Assembly (NCBI GenBank): GCA_963803735.1
Contig: CAWDNV010000013.1
Coordinates: 186,001-250,000 of the forward strand
Source: Palsa-189 sp963803735
Lineage (GTDB): Bacteria > Acidobacteriota > Terriglobia > Acidiferrales > UBA7541
Reading direction: 5' to 3'
Length of the DNA stretch: 64,000 bases
The notes beneath the pieces were generated by a model that had not been told where the DNA came from, did no database searches, and worked only from the letters and a program-made list of their open reading frames with translations. The position numbers and the translations under genes were made by a program. Below are positions 55,376-64,000 of the stretch, in pieces (position 1 is the stretch's first letter; every line of letters begins with the position of its first letter).

Positions 55376-56899
55376 ATGCCGCACCTCTGGATGTTCCTGC
55401 TGAAGTCGCTCACACCATCCGAACACCAGGTATTTCTACTTGACGGCAACGCGCGCCGGATGAACGAGCAGCAACTCGTCGAGTACATCCGAGAAAATCA
55501 AATCGGCCTGGTGGGCATCGGCGCGATGACCCGCATGGCCGCCAAAGCTTACCGCATGGCGGATGCCGTGCGTGCCGCGGGTATTCCCGTGGTGATGGGA
55601 GGTCCGCATATTACCGAGATGCCAGACGAAGCCCTGGGACGCGATGGGGGCGTTCGTCACGCCGACGCCATCGCCGTCGGAGAGGCCGATGAAACCTGGC
55701 CGCGAATCGTTGCTGACGCCGAGCGCGGCGCACTCCAGGAAATCTACGCACCCGTAGACGCTTTCGGCCAGGAACGAAAGCCTTCGCTTGACCAGTATCC
55801 GAAGATCCCGTGGGAGCGCATGGAGCTCGATCAGTTCGACATGATCGCTCATTTTCCCAAGCTCGTCCGGCGCATGTGCAACGCCCTAGGAATGACCTGG
55901 CAAAGCTTTCATCTGATTCCCATCGAGTCTGGCCGGGGCTGTCCGTATGGCTGCGAGTTCTGCACGGTGACCGGCTTCTTCGGCGACTCCATTCGTTTCC
56001 GGTCCAACGAAAGCGTGGTCAATGAGCTTTTGGCGCTGAAATCCCTTGAGAAGCGGAAGAAGGGGAAAATAGCCGTCTTCTTTATCGACGACAACTTCGC
56101 CATCAATGTGCGGCGCACGAAAGCGCTGCTCCGGGAGATCATCGCCCGCGAGGCCCAGGTTCCGTGGATCGCGCAGATCAGCATGAATTTGCTCCGCGAC
56201 GAGGAGTTGGTTTCCCTCATCGCCCAAAGCGGCGGCAAGTGGATTTTCATGGGCTTGGAATCGATCGATCCAGAAAATCTGAAGAGCGTGGCCAAGGACT
56301 TCAATAAGCCCGCTGAATACGCGGCCGTCTTGGAACGGCTCGCGCGGCACAACCTGTACGCCATCACTTCGTTCATTTTTGGAATGGACGGCGACCGCCC
56401 CGGCGTTGCCGAGCGAACCCTGGGACAGATCCGTTCCTGGCCGCCGGGCCTGCCCGTCTTCGGTCTCCTCACCCCTTATCCGGCGACGCCGCTTTACGAC
56501 AAGCTTGCCGCTGCTGGGCGTTTGACCCGCCCGAAACACTGGCTGGACTTCAAGCCCTTCGCCATGGCTCACTCGCCCCTGGGGCTTTCCACTGCCGAGG
56601 CCGAAGCCGAGGTCCGGCACGCCTGGATGGCGTCATACTCCCCCGCGGCGATTGCTTCCGGCATGAAATGGCTGGAGAGAAAGTCCCTTTCCGACCGGAT
56701 CATCCACTTGTGCTCCCGTCTGGCCTTCCGGGGAATTTATTTCCCGCAAATGAGATGGCGGCAGTGGGTGCGAGTTCTCTTCGAGAATCAAGGACCGATT
56801 TTGCAGGTGGTCGCTGGCGCATTAAAACTGAAATTCGGAACGCGACCTAGTGAGGCCCATCCCATCGATACCCCAGAGCAAGAGCAACTGCCCGTCTGA
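55376..56899 (+). CDS. B12-binding domain radical SAM protein
   Basis: A radical SAM protein of 507 residues as written. The N-terminal half resembles a cobalamin-binding domain (VVMGGPHITEMPDEAL), and the cluster motif is CPYGCEFC with VFFIDDNFAIN and WIFMGLESIDPENL following. In-frame text upstream reads ILLYNPDNEVTNNF, so the true start is 5' of the ATG at 55376; no in-frame ATG is present, and an ATG at 55315 would be in frame only after removing one base. Substrate unknown; homologues are often methyltransferases or anaerobic-type cyclases. It is separated from the propeller gene by 216 bases with nothing else seen. Confidence 0.83.
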   Translation: MPHLWMFLLKSLTPSEHQVFLLDGNARRMNEQQLVEYIRENQIGLVGIGAMTRMAAKAYRMADAVRAAGIPVVMGGPHITEMPDEALGRDGGVRHADAIAVGEADETWPRIVADAERGALQEIYAPVDAFGQERKPSLDQYPKIPWERMELDQFDMIAHFPKLVRRMCNALGMTWQSFHLIPIESGRGCPYGCEFCTVTGFFGDSIRFRSNESVVNELLALKSLEKRKKGKIAVFFIDDNFAINVRRTKALLREIIAREAQVPWIAQISMNLLRDEELVSLIAQSGGKWIFMGLESIDPENLKSVAKDFNKPAEYAAVLERLARHNLYAITSFIFGMDGDRPGVAERTLGQIRSWPPGLPVFGLLTPYPATPLYDKLAAAGRLTRPKHWLDFKPFAMAHSPLGLSTAEAEAEVRHAWMASYSPAAIASGMKWLERKSLSDRIIHLCSRLAFRGIYFPQMRWRQWVRVLFENQGPILQVVAGALKLKFGTRPSEAHPIDTPEQEQLPV

Positions 56900-57550
56900 T
56901 CTGCGTTCCTGAAGAACGCTGTAGCAATCACTTTTTATCCGGACAAGCGAACATTGATTGAAGGAACTACGGCTGTCCCACCCGCATGCTATGAAACCGC
57001 TCGAGTTGCTGACTTTGGTAACGGCTGTTGGGATAACTGTCACATGTGGACACTTCCCAATCTGGTCCACGCGTCGTGGGGCATTCGAAGTTGATCCGTC
57101 TTAGATGAACTGTGCTGAATGGAACTGCATTGCTTTTGCCAACATGACATCATCCGTTCATGTCTAACAACATAGCCAAAGACAATCCTATCCAGCAGCA
57201 CTTGTCGGCTTGACGGACGAAATGGCAGACATTCCGGGGATTTCGTTGCCAACCCGGAAGTTGTTGCCTGGCTAAGTCTGCTCGGGCCAGCACGGTAGAC
57301 AGTACGGCAAATTCTCATCGACCCCCATCCGATCACCAGTTGCGATCTTTGAAATTCTCGATTCTGTTTATCGCGACAGTGGTAACGGCGTGGTTCCCTT
57401 TCACCGGGACTTGGCGAAGCTTCGTTCTTGGGACTGATCGCCTCGTACACCTTGGGTGGTTCGTCCACATCCGGTTGGTGTAGGCCGTCGTTGTTCTCGT
57501 AATTAATCTCGTTCAAGGCCGAAGAGCTGTCTAGTGGAGGTACCTCAAAA
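56900..57550. other. 651-base gap with no supported gene
   Basis: Frames are open on the minus strand (57040-57516) and for short plus ORFs, but no recognisable motif, ribosome site or signal peptide supports them. Confidence 0.5.
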
Positions 57551-57775
57551 ATGAAACCGATGATTTGGATTGGGATTTTGTTAATCGTTGTGGGCGCACT
57601 GGTCCTCGCCTATCAAGGAATCGACTACACGCGCGAGAAGAAAGTTCTCGATGTGGGGTCGGTGCACCTCACGGCAGAAACTCACGAACGACTTTCCCTT
57701 CCGCCAATACTTGGAGGGCTGGTCTTGATTGGAGGGATCGTCATGCTGGTTATGGGGGCAAGCAACAAGTCATAG
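57551..57775 (+). CDS. Small DUF3185-like membrane protein
   Basis: A 74-residue protein with two membrane helices (about 3-21 and 51-70) around a periplasmic loop YQGIDYTREKKVLDVGSVHL. This matches the DUF3185 pattern from memory. GGAGG precedes the ATG at good spacing. Confidence 0.78.
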   Translation: MKPMIWIGILLIVVGALVLAYQGIDYTREKKVLDVGSVHLTAETHERLSLPPILGGLVLIGGIVMLVMGASNKS

Positions 57776-57877
57776 CCCGGACTAGGAATCGGCCTTAATA
57801 GCCTCTAAGCGTAAGGGCATGATCGGGGTGAAGTGTATGAAAGGAAACCAGGGTCACAAACGGAAAGGAGATCTTCA

Positions 57878-58030
57878 ATGCTACTACTGATTATTCTTCT
57901 GGTGTTCTTGTTCGGCGGAGGCGGTGGATATTACGGGTATTCCAGATGGGGGTCACGCGGGGGCCTGGGGATTGTCGGGACGGTCCTGCTCGTCGTGGTG
58001 GTCGTCTATCTGGTTGGCGGGTTGCGTTGA
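57878..58030 (+). CDS. Small DUF3309-like membrane protein
   Basis: A 50-residue protein with two hydrophobic segments (MLLLIILLVFLFGGGGG and IVGTVLLVVVVVYLVGG) around YYGYSRWGSRGG, the pattern of the tiny DUF3309 family. AAAGGAG (57864-57870) sets the ATG at 57878; the longer frame from 57833 is not supported. Confidence 0.72.
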   Translation: MLLLIILLVFLFGGGGGYYGYSRWGSRGGLGIVGTVLLVVVVVYLVGGLR

Positions 58031-58057
58031 TGTTCCTAGGTTCGATCTGAGACCACA

Positions 58058-58870
58058 TTGAATCAAGGTGGCAATGGTCGGACGCTTGTCCGGACTCGGA
58101 GCCGGCACCGCGTTCGGCTTGTATTGTTGGCAATGCTGATGTGCCAGGCGCACGGCTATGCGCAGTTAGGACCGCAGTTGCCATGCGGAAAGGAGCCCAT
58201 TCCACCCTATCCTGGTCTGGATGATTCGGGCATCGTGAAGTCGTGGAGCAAATCTGAAGTCGGCGGCGACTGGAAACCGCCCGCGTGCACAGGTTGGGCT
58301 GTGGGGGGCTTTACAACGTTGGTAACCACAGTCGCGCGATTTCGTCATACCGCCAAAGATGACGGCTTGCTTCGCCACATCGGGGCAATTTCGGAACTTG
58401 CGGGCGTGCGCTACTGGTCGACCACTCACCAGCAGTGGCGAACACTAATAGTGGACGCCCACGCTCTGGCCGGCTCGCAACCTGGTCAACGCCGGCAGGA
58501 TTTCGCGCCCGATGAGATGAAGGAAGGCAAGGTACTCTATTTTGAACAGGTCGATAACCTTTCCGGCAAAGCCATCTACCGAATGCACATTGCTGAGGCG
58601 TCGGCGGACCGGATCGTCTTCGATGTCGAGAACGTCGGCACAATCCGCTATCTCTTCATACCTATCCTTCACCCGGGTGAGATGCAGTCGATCTACTTTC
58701 TGGATCGCGAATCGGATAGCGTCTGGCGCTACTACAGCATCATGCGCACAGGAAAGAACGCCAACCGGCTGATCGCGGGAAATGTGTCTTCCTCGGTCAA
58801 CCGAGCCGTTGCGTTCTATCGCTACCTGGTCGGAATTCCCACTGGCCAGGAGCCGCCGGCGGCCCGATAA
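58058..58870 (+). CDS. Conserved exported protein of unknown function
   Basis: A protein of up to 270 residues with a likely signal peptide (RHRVRLVLLAMLMCQAHGYAQ). Conserved-looking blocks are PCGKEPIPPYPGLDD, KSWSKSEVGGDWKPPACTGW, and YFLDRESDSVWRYYSIMR. The predicted fold is beta-rich. From memory it resembles a DUF6675-type family in acidobacteria and bradyrhizobia, a weak assignment. The TTG at 58058 is used; a later start within the signal segment is possible. It may be cotranscribed with the preceding small genes. Confidence 0.65.
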   Translation: MNQGGNGRTLVRTRSRHRVRLVLLAMLMCQAHGYAQLGPQLPCGKEPIPPYPGLDDSGIVKSWSKSEVGGDWKPPACTGWAVGGFTTLVTTVARFRHTAKDDGLLRHIGAISELAGVRYWSTTHQQWRTLIVDAHALAGSQPGQRRQDFAPDEMKEGKVLYFEQVDNLSGKAIYRMHIAEASADRIVFDVENVGTIRYLFIPILHPGEMQSIYFLDRESDSVWRYYSIMRTGKNANRLIAGNVSSSVNRAVAFYRYLVGIPTGQEPPAAR

Positions 58871-58963
58871 AAGCAAGCGTTGCGAAACCCTCGCAGCTTC
58901 GGTCGCAAGTGTGCCGATCGTAATTGTCTTGATCAGTCTCGATTTGTTCCTGAGGTTGAGTCC

Positions 58964-59251
58964 GTAAGTCGTCATCGCATTCGTCTGCCTAGTTGGGCCT
59001 ATACGGCCACGCAGGAACAGCGCATCCAGACCGAGAAGCAAACGAAATTAGCCGAAGATCAGCGTCAACAGGCTGAACAGAGCCGCGCCAATGCCGACAA
59101 TGCCTATCGGGAAGCGACGCATCTTTCTCCGGAGCAGTTTATTCAACTGGAAACGATCAACATGCAAAGGCAGGTGTGCGGTGATAAAGGTAAGGCTAAT
59201 TGCACGTTCATCCAGAACGGTGCTACTCCGGTCTACAACTTAGGAAAGTAA
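58964..59251 (+). pseudogene. C-terminal fragment of a coiled-coil, possibly SPFH-like, protein
   Basis: The frame to 59251 encodes AYTATQEQRIQTEKQTKLAE, a coiled coil, followed by ATHLSPEQFIQLETINMQ, a short cysteine-bearing loop and TPVYNLGK. The text has the style of a C-terminus from a longer band-7 family protein. Only about 90 residues are recognisable; the N-terminal region upstream (58870-58964) has a hydrophobic stretch in another frame, IVIVLISLDLFLRLS, so the gene looks broken. The end is followed by a terminator. Confidence 0.4.
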
Positions 59252-59344
59252 CGCCGCAGGGCGGCCTTTTCCGTATACCCGTCGAGGTGCCTGCCGTTTA
59301 TCATTACTCGCCCTGTCTACCGGAGCACCGGAGCATTGGAATGC

Positions 59345-59374
59345 AAGGGGCACGGCATTTGCCGTGCCCCTTTG
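59345..59374. terminator. Bidirectional rho-independent terminator
   Basis: AAGGGGCACGGC (59345-59356) pairs with GCCGTGCCCCTT (59361-59372) with a 4-base loop and T/A-rich flanks. It lies between the plus-strand fragment and the minus-strand phosphoesterase gene. Confidence 0.85.
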
Positions 59375-59396
59375 GGTTATCTATCATCCCTGGAAT

Positions 59397-61307
59397 TTAC
59401 CTCTCGCGGGAATCGCCCTGGTGATGAGAATCAAAATTGAAAAGGTCGAATAAATCGCCGATGGCCGGCATGTTGCGCGGAACATACTCGTCCTCTTCTT
59501 GAATGGGATTGGCGAGGTTGTCGCGGCTGCGGAAGCTGAGAGTGTTATCGAGCATCCAGTTTCGTTCGATGAACTTTACGAACGACGAATGCTCGTTATA
59601 GATGTGGCCGACGTGGCCTCCCTTCGAGAAAGGCGACACGGCGATCATCGGAATGCGCGGGCCCGTTCCGAAGAAATCGACCGGCTGGATAAAGCCAGAG
59701 TCGTAGAAGCCGCCGCCCTCATCCACGGTAACGAAGATCGCCGTCTCGGCCCATTGCTCCGGATTGCTCTGCGCGAGTTCGACGATGTTTTGGGCGAAGG
59801 CTTCGAAGAGCGACCACTTGGAGGAAGCCGGGTGGCCATCCATCAAGCCGTCGGGTTTCACATAGGAGACTGCCGGGAGGCTGCCGTTCACGAGGTCGCT
59901 GAAGAGCTCGGTCACGTCCCGCATGTGGTCCGCGACGACGCTCGGGTAGTTCGACTCATATTCAAATGGGTTGCAGATATTGCAGTAGCTGCCTGCGAAT
60001 GGGCTACTCGTCCCATCGGCATTGAAGCCGCCGCTGTAATATTTCCAAGGGATGTCGTGGGCGCTGAGCACGTCGCCGATGCTTGGCTGCAGCGTGGGCG
60101 GGACGACAAGGCCTGTCTGCGGTAATCCCTTAGGCGTGAAGGCAGGGTTGACATTGACGGCTTGCCAATACTCGCCAGGTCCACACTTAGGATCCACGGC
60201 GTAGGGCAGCGCCTTCAGATAATTGGTGATGGCAGCGATGCCGGGCTGAGTAGTGTCGTTACAATTGAACCATTGCGCCCGCTGCGTGTATTGGTTCAGC
60301 GTTCCAGGCTTGGGATCGGGATTGTAGATGTTGACTGCTTTCGGCGTTGCAGCATTGCCGTCGGGGCCGGCGAAAAACACCTGATCGGCAAAGCCGAGCG
60401 GTTGGCTGTCCGGCCCGGTGCCGCCCAAGACGGGCTGGTGATAGTTGTCGCTCATGGTGTAGTTGTCTGCGAGGGACTTGAACAATGGCGCGTCGCCATT
60501 CTGCATGTTGAAGAACTCCATGGTTTGCCCCGTGTCATGCGGCGTGCCGCCCGGCGGCGTGCTATAGGTGGTCGTAATTTCCGACTGGAGGTCGTGGAGA
60601 CAGCCCGTCGGGTTGTCCCTTGATAGGTGCTCTGCGTCGATGGCGCAATCGACCTGCTGGACCATCTGGAAATACTGATGGATTGTGTCGCCGGTGAAAG
60701 CGTCATAGGGCATTGTCGGACCGGTCAGCTGAAACGGTCCCGGAGGGAGCGAGTTCACGTTGCTAATCCGGGTGTCCGGACCGAGCGTGAAGGGCAAGCC
60801 GCTGCCCACGGTTGCCAAGAGGAATTGATCCTGAGGCGGCAGGCCCGGATCGCCGCCCGGAATGCCCAGAACGGCCGCATAGGGCGAGACCGCTCCTACG
60901 CCGTTCAGATCCGGCGCTGGCAGCGTGGCGTAAAGCTGCTTGCTTGCCATATCCGCGCTGCTGAAGAATTTGCCGCCGTTCGGTGCGGAAACGATCTTGT
61001 ATTGCTGGGCTTTGGCGAAATTCGGGCCCGGCGTGCCATCGGCGTTGACGATTCCTTCGGAGAGAAGGTTCAGCACTTTCTCGTTCTTCTGTTTTGGCGC
61101 GTAGGTGCCGAAAATGTGATCGAAACTGCGATTTTCGCCGACGATGATGATGACGTGCTTGATTGGCGTGGCGGTCTTTATCTTGTCGACAGACTTATCC
61201 GTATCCCCAGCTTGAGCCGGTAAGCCGAGGCTAAAAACTGAGAAACTGAACATCAATGCGCAGGCGACGGCCTTTGCGGGCCATTTCCTTGCGCCAGTCA
61301 CGTGCAT
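59397..61307 (-). CDS. Exported phosphoesterase (phospholipase C/acid phosphatase family)
   Basis: A 636-residue protein with a signal peptide (about 14-34, ending PAQA). Phosphoesterase family motifs are HVIIIVGENRSFDHIFGTYA and VTVDEGGGFYDSGF, followed by IPMIAVSPFSKGGHVGHIY and HSSFVKFIERNWML. Members hydrolyse phosphate esters, including phospholipids, outside the cytoplasm. The start ATG at 61307 is set by AGGAGGG close upstream; TTG at 61331 is less likely. Confidence 0.9.
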   Translation of the reverse strand: MHVTGARKWPAKAVACALMFSFSVFSLGLPAQAGDTDKSVDKIKTATPIKHVIIIVGENRSFDHIFGTYAPKQKNEKVLNLLSEGIVNADGTPGPNFAKAQQYKIVSAPNGGKFFSSADMASKQLYATLPAPDLNGVGAVSPYAAVLGIPGGDPGLPPQDQFLLATVGSGLPFTLGPDTRISNVNSLPPGPFQLTGPTMPYDAFTGDTIHQYFQMVQQVDCAIDAEHLSRDNPTGCLHDLQSEITTTYSTPPGGTPHDTGQTMEFFNMQNGDAPLFKSLADNYTMSDNYHQPVLGGTGPDSQPLGFADQVFFAGPDGNAATPKAVNIYNPDPKPGTLNQYTQRAQWFNCNDTTQPGIAAITNYLKALPYAVDPKCGPGEYWQAVNVNPAFTPKGLPQTGLVVPPTLQPSIGDVLSAHDIPWKYYSGGFNADGTSSPFAGSYCNICNPFEYESNYPSVVADHMRDVTELFSDLVNGSLPAVSYVKPDGLMDGHPASSKWSLFEAFAQNIVELAQSNPEQWAETAIFVTVDEGGGFYDSGFIQPVDFFGTGPRIPMIAVSPFSKGGHVGHIYNEHSSFVKFIERNWMLDNTLSFRSRDNLANPIQEEDEYVPRNMPAIGDLFDLFNFDSHHQGDSRER

Positions 61308-61407
61308 ATTTCCCTCCTGGATTGAAATCAACCCCGTGAGGTTGAGCTGGGAACCATGACAGGCGCATTAAAGTGGCATCTCAATTGAGAGAATCTTTCC
61401 TGCGAGG

Positions 61408-61575
61408 CCGTCTGGAAAACGAGGCGCCGACTCCTGGGCCTCGGGGGACTGGCTCTAGCTTTAGGGCCAGCCGCAATTGCACAAAGCGACCGAACTACCA
61501 AAGGAAGAGTTCAAACGAGAGGTTGAGAAACACCTGACCGAGCAGGAAACCGAGCCCGGAGAACATTTATTTTAA
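61408..61575 (+). pseudogene. Possible decayed exported protein with Tat-like leader
   Basis: One frame encodes KTRRRLLGLGGLALALGPA and continues to IAQSDR, then stops; another frame nearby encodes ELPKEEFKREVEKHLTEQE and ends TAA at 61573-61575. Together these look like a leader and a charged C-terminus of a small secreted protein broken by indels. The assignment is weak. It occupies most of the 395-base gap between the phosphoesterase start and 61703. Confidence 0.25.
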
Positions 61576-61807
61576 GCTGTACATGAACCAGCTGTCTGCG
61601 GCGAAAAACATAGGACCGAATGCCCCCAACAACCTTCGGCTTCGACCCTCCGATACCGCTACTAGAGCGTGCCCCATGTGGAGGAAGACGTAGCTAACGA
61701 TTATGCCAACGGTTCGAGAAACACAAGATCTTGTTGAAAAAGCCAAGCCGCTTTTTCTGGATCGACTAGCTACTGTGCTATGTGAGCGGCAAGGAGGAAC
61801 ACCGAAG

Positions 61808-61942
61808 ATGATGGGCCAGCGGCCACGTAGCGAGCCGCTGTTTTATTACTTCCGGTTAGAGGATCAGATTCCCGAAGATCATCTCCTGTAGCGCCTCGAC
61901 CGTTGCATCGATTTTGGATTTGTGCGGGAACGGTTGTTCTTG
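61808..61942 (+). pseudogene. N-terminal fragment of an IS1182-type transposase
   Basis: ATG at 61808 starts MMGQRPRSEPLFYYFRLEDQ and IPEDHLL, the N-terminal motif of IS1182-like transposases, then meets TAG at 61889; the next codons read RLDRCIDFGFVRERL, continuing the family. So an internal stop and the loss of everything after residue about 45 leave only a remnant. It ends right at a palindrome. An in-frame upstream ORF from 61703 is probably chance. Confidence 0.55.
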
Positions 61943-61987
61943 TCAGGATGCCTGAATATCAGGCGATCTGATATTCAGGCATCCTGA
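61943..61987. repeat. Perfect 20-bp inverted repeat
   Basis: TCAGGATGCCTGAATATCAG (61943-61962) pairs perfectly with 61968-61987 around the loop GCGAT. It lies exactly between the transposase fragment and an antitoxin gene that has lost its start codon. Confidence 0.85.
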
Positions 61988-62281
61988 GGGGTCGCCCTTG
62001 AAATCCGCAAAGTAGGCAAACGCAGCGCAGTGATCGTTCCCGCTAAGCGGTGTAAAGGTTTCGGAATCGAAGAAGGCTCCATAGTGACCGCCGAAGCCCG
62101 AGAGGACGGCATCCTGATTCGTCCTGCGGTCATCGTTCCTGTCGAAAGGTACAGCCCCGAACGCAAAGCGGAATTCCTTCTTTCCACAGCGACAACTGTC
62201 GCGGATTACAGCCGAGCACGAAAAGCAGTTAAGAAACTTGGCGTCGATCCGGATTCGATTCCGCACCGACGTCCCGAATAG
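61988..62281 (+). pseudogene. AbrB/SpoVT-type antitoxin, 5'-truncated
   Basis: Open from just after a TGA to TAG at 62279-62281. The text VALEIRKVGKRSAVIVPAKR is the swapped-hairpin N-terminus of AbrB-family antitoxins, but no start codon precedes it in frame; a GTG at 62030 would remove the first strand. A charged C-terminus (VADYSRARKAVKKLGVDPDS) would bind a toxin, which is not present downstream. It seems disabled or truncated by the palindrome on its left. Confidence 0.55.
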
Positions 62282-62520
62282 ATGAACCGATTGTACTGCT
62301 CGGGAAACTGAATGGACAATTTCGATCGCTCCTCGACAACGAATGGCGCAGTTCGAATTTCTATTGAATTCTCTGAATTTGAATCTTTGTTCATTGCATT
62401 TAGCCCTTGGCCTGAGGACGTGCCGCTCCAAGGCATTCTTCGCACCTCCCATAGCCCTCCACTTCCGCGGAATCTGACTGCTTCCGGCTGCCGACGCACC
62501 TTACCAAATGAGTTTGCGCA

Positions 62521-62931
62521 TCATTCGGGAGTCGCACAAGGAACTACCTGGCGGCTGTGCCGACGGTAAACTCGGAAATCCTGGTCGGTTGTGAGGATGA
62601 TGGGATCTGCAACCGTTTCGGTCATGCGAACGAGGCAAGCGTCGGCCAAGCCCATAGGAACGTTGGAATATTTCTCGATCAGTTTCACAACGGGCTCCAC
62701 GTTCTCAGAGAGCGTGAAGGCAACTAGCAGAGCGCGGCGGCGAAGTAGCGCGGCGAGATTGGGGGCACCGCGCGCTCCGAGAAGATGAAAGGCCTCCGAC
62801 AGAACGGCTTCGCACGAGGACCAAGGCGGGGGCATTTCAGACGCCTGCGTCACGGCCCACTTGTGGTGAGTGTCTCGGCTGCTGAGCAGCGCTACCACGA
62901 AGCCAGCGTCAACGAGAATGTTTTTGGCCAT
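62521..62931 (-). CDS. vapC: VapC-type PIN-domain toxin
   Basis: A 136-residue PIN ribonuclease toxin. Acidic residues expected at the active site are visible: VDAGFVVALL, the Glu in CEAVLSEAFHLL, the Asp in GLADACLVRM and TTDQDFRVY. It overlaps the antitoxin gene upstream by 23 bases, the usual antitoxin-toxin order. Target RNA cannot be predicted. Confidence 0.85.
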   Translation of the reverse strand: MAKNILVDAGFVVALLSSRDTHHKWAVTQASEMPPPWSSCEAVLSEAFHLLGARGAPNLAALLRRRALLVAFTLSENVEPVVKLIEKYSNVPMGLADACLVRMTETVADPIILTTDQDFRVYRRHSRQVVPCATPE

Positions 62932-63163
62932 AACCCGTGGTGTGCAAATACTGCTTCTTGCGCGCAGTTAGGTCCCTCGGTAAGCCATCTACCGACCCAA
63001 TGAGATCAACAATGGCGTTGAGGGAGACAGCGCCGCGCCGCTGGCGGGGCGCACGCTCGAGCCGCTCGCGAACGACATCCGACTTCGAGATCTTGCGCCC
63101 GCGCGATTCCGCCTCAATATCCGCCACTAGTGGTTCGGGCAGTCGTACGGTGAGAGTCTTCAT
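62909..63163 (-). CDS. vapB: VapB-type ribbon-helix-helix antitoxin
   Basis: An 84-residue protein. The first 40 residues (MKTLTVRLPEPLVADIEAE and SKSDVVRERLERA) are a ribbon-helix-helix DNA-binding domain, which typically represses the operon. The C-terminal part would neutralise the toxin. It overlaps vapC downstream. Confidence 0.85.
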   Translation of the reverse strand: MKTLTVRLPEPLVADIEAESRGRKISKSDVVRERLERAPRQRRGAVSLNAIVDLIGSVDGLPRDLTARKKQYLHTTGYGQKHSR

Positions 63164-63778
63164 GAAACGAGTGTATTACATATCCGGCAGGTACGCAAGA
63201 CAATGCGCGAAGAAGTGTTTCGGGAATTGCGCGAGTATTGTTTTTCACGCAGTCAAAGTTGTAACCGCATATATGAGCGCAAGTTTTTTTTCTATTCACA
63301 TGTGAATTCTGCCTAAGCTACTACGTATCGGCTGCCGTTGTGGCGATCACGCGCTTCACATGGTTGTTTACTGGTTGGCGGGGCTACGTCATCGCAGGCT
63401 TATCGATGGTATGGCAGGCTTCGCGTCGAGATAAAACGGGACCGCCCCGAGATTTCCGCTAAAGAAGCCAAACAAGATCGAGCACGCGCTGCGTAGGACG
63501 TAAACAGAGGTCCTTGTTCCCAAACTTTGACACGTACGATGACGAAGCAGGGAGTCGACTGTTTACAACGGCTCTTCCTTTTACTTTACTCTTTGCCTCG
63601 TTGAAAATACGGAGCGCACAGAAAAGTAGGCGCTGAACACTGCTTTCGTTCTACTGACACTCCTATAAAGCGTCGCTACTCAACTTCCCGGATTGTTGGC
63701 AATCCGGAAACTTGGATGGGATCCCTCGGTAAGTTCCGAGTAGCCCGTCACTCGACCGCGATAGGAGGTAGCTGCTGT
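63164..63778. other. 615-base region with no supported gene
   Basis: No ribosome site, family motif or promoter pair supports a gene. A plus-frame stretch near 63400-63490 encodes a charged tail (VEIKRDRPEISAKEAKQDRA) without a start and may be a relic. Confidence 0.5.
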
Positions 63779-64000
63779 TCACGCTGGTTTCGAAAAAGTC
63801 TGACCGGAGGTGTCGAACGCAGGCACCGAAAGCAAGCAGTTGGAAGAGCTGACAAGTTGCAACCCGGGAGGCAGCGATTCTCCGAAGCTGCGCACCGTGT
63901 CCGCCCGCTCGGGCGGGACGTATTTTGACAGAAGCTGGATGGTCTCTGCTGCGGTCCCAAGCGCGATCAAGCGGGAGATTGCCTGTTCGCGAATTGCCTC
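63779..64000 (-). CDS. C-terminal part of an unidentified protein (runs off the window)
   Basis: The minus frame is open from the window edge to a stop at 63779, about 73 codons: IREQAISRLIALGTAAETIQ, then LLSKYVPPERADTVRSFGES and a C-terminus with paired Ser and Cys. The start lies outside. I do not recognise the family. Confidence 0.45.
   Translation of the reverse strand, partial: EAIREQAISRLIALGTAAETIQLLSKYVPPERADTVRSFGESLPPGLQLVSSSNCLLSVPAFDTSGQTFSKPA

Noticed and set aside
57040..57516. 158-codon minus-strand ORF
   Set aside because: TTG start without a ribosome site, no recognisable motif and unusual composition; treated as chance.
61703..61807. Protein start upstream of the transposase fragment
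   Set aside because: In frame with the fragment, but without a ribosome site or known sequence; the ATG at 61808 matches the family start.
1..64000. CRISPR array, rRNA or tRNA genes
   Set aside because: No regularly spaced repeat and no conserved rRNA or tRNA segment was seen on either strand.

Overview
The window looks like a chromosomal piece of an acidobacterium (Acidobacteriota, probably Terriglobia). This is inferred from Oar-like TonB-dependent receptors with an N-terminal carboxypeptidase-regulatory domain, a split ATP synthase operon with b and b' subunits, and many exported families typical of that phylum. No rRNA, tRNA or CRISPR array was seen.

Positions 1-35 kb are mostly housekeeping: the end of a probable small heat-shock protein, clpB, htpX, nagA, and an F-type ATP synthase operon on the minus strand (b', b, delta, alpha, gamma, beta, epsilon, then a glutaredoxin-like gene; no a or c subunit). 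These are followed by efp, an HD-GYP response regulator, purB, a metallo-hydrolase, an M16 protease, rlmN, pgeF, acpS, a LysW-like acidic protein, a NUDIX hydrolase and a regulator/membrane-protein pair. Next is an outer-membrane assembly operon on the minus strand (Omp85, SurA-like chaperone, TamB, pcm), then a ThiF-like enzyme, yebC and ruvC.

Positions 36.4-55.2 kb are accessory. Two large Oar-like receptors are flanked by repeated sets of small exported proteins: three DUF6152-like proteins whose predicted mature N-terminus is His-His-Gly, and three proteins of an exported family carrying CDPxGFPR and TIDDPKxYTKPW. Beyond them lie two beta-propeller proteins, a mono-heme c-type protein with a regulatory-like domain, and a Tat-exported alpha/beta hydrolase. 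Several of these genes have TTGAC(A/T) promoters. A 66-bp piece of the 3' end of ruvC is repeated at 92% identity between the receptors, so about 7 kb containing the first receptor set is bracketed by ruvC 3' ends. I infer a mobile or duplicated module for uptake and periplasmic processing of an unknown organic substrate.

Positions 55.2-64 kb hold a B12-binding radical SAM protein, small membrane proteins, an exported protein, a phosphoesterase, and a decayed stretch: a transposase fragment, a perfect 20-bp palindrome, a 5'-truncated antitoxin, a VapBC pair and a partial gene at the edge.

Seven to ten genes, including clpB, atpA, efp and htpX, are broken by single-base indels that restore the family sequence when corrected. 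In essential genes this points to errors in the assembled sequence rather than decay, so these are described as single genes with a noted frameshift.
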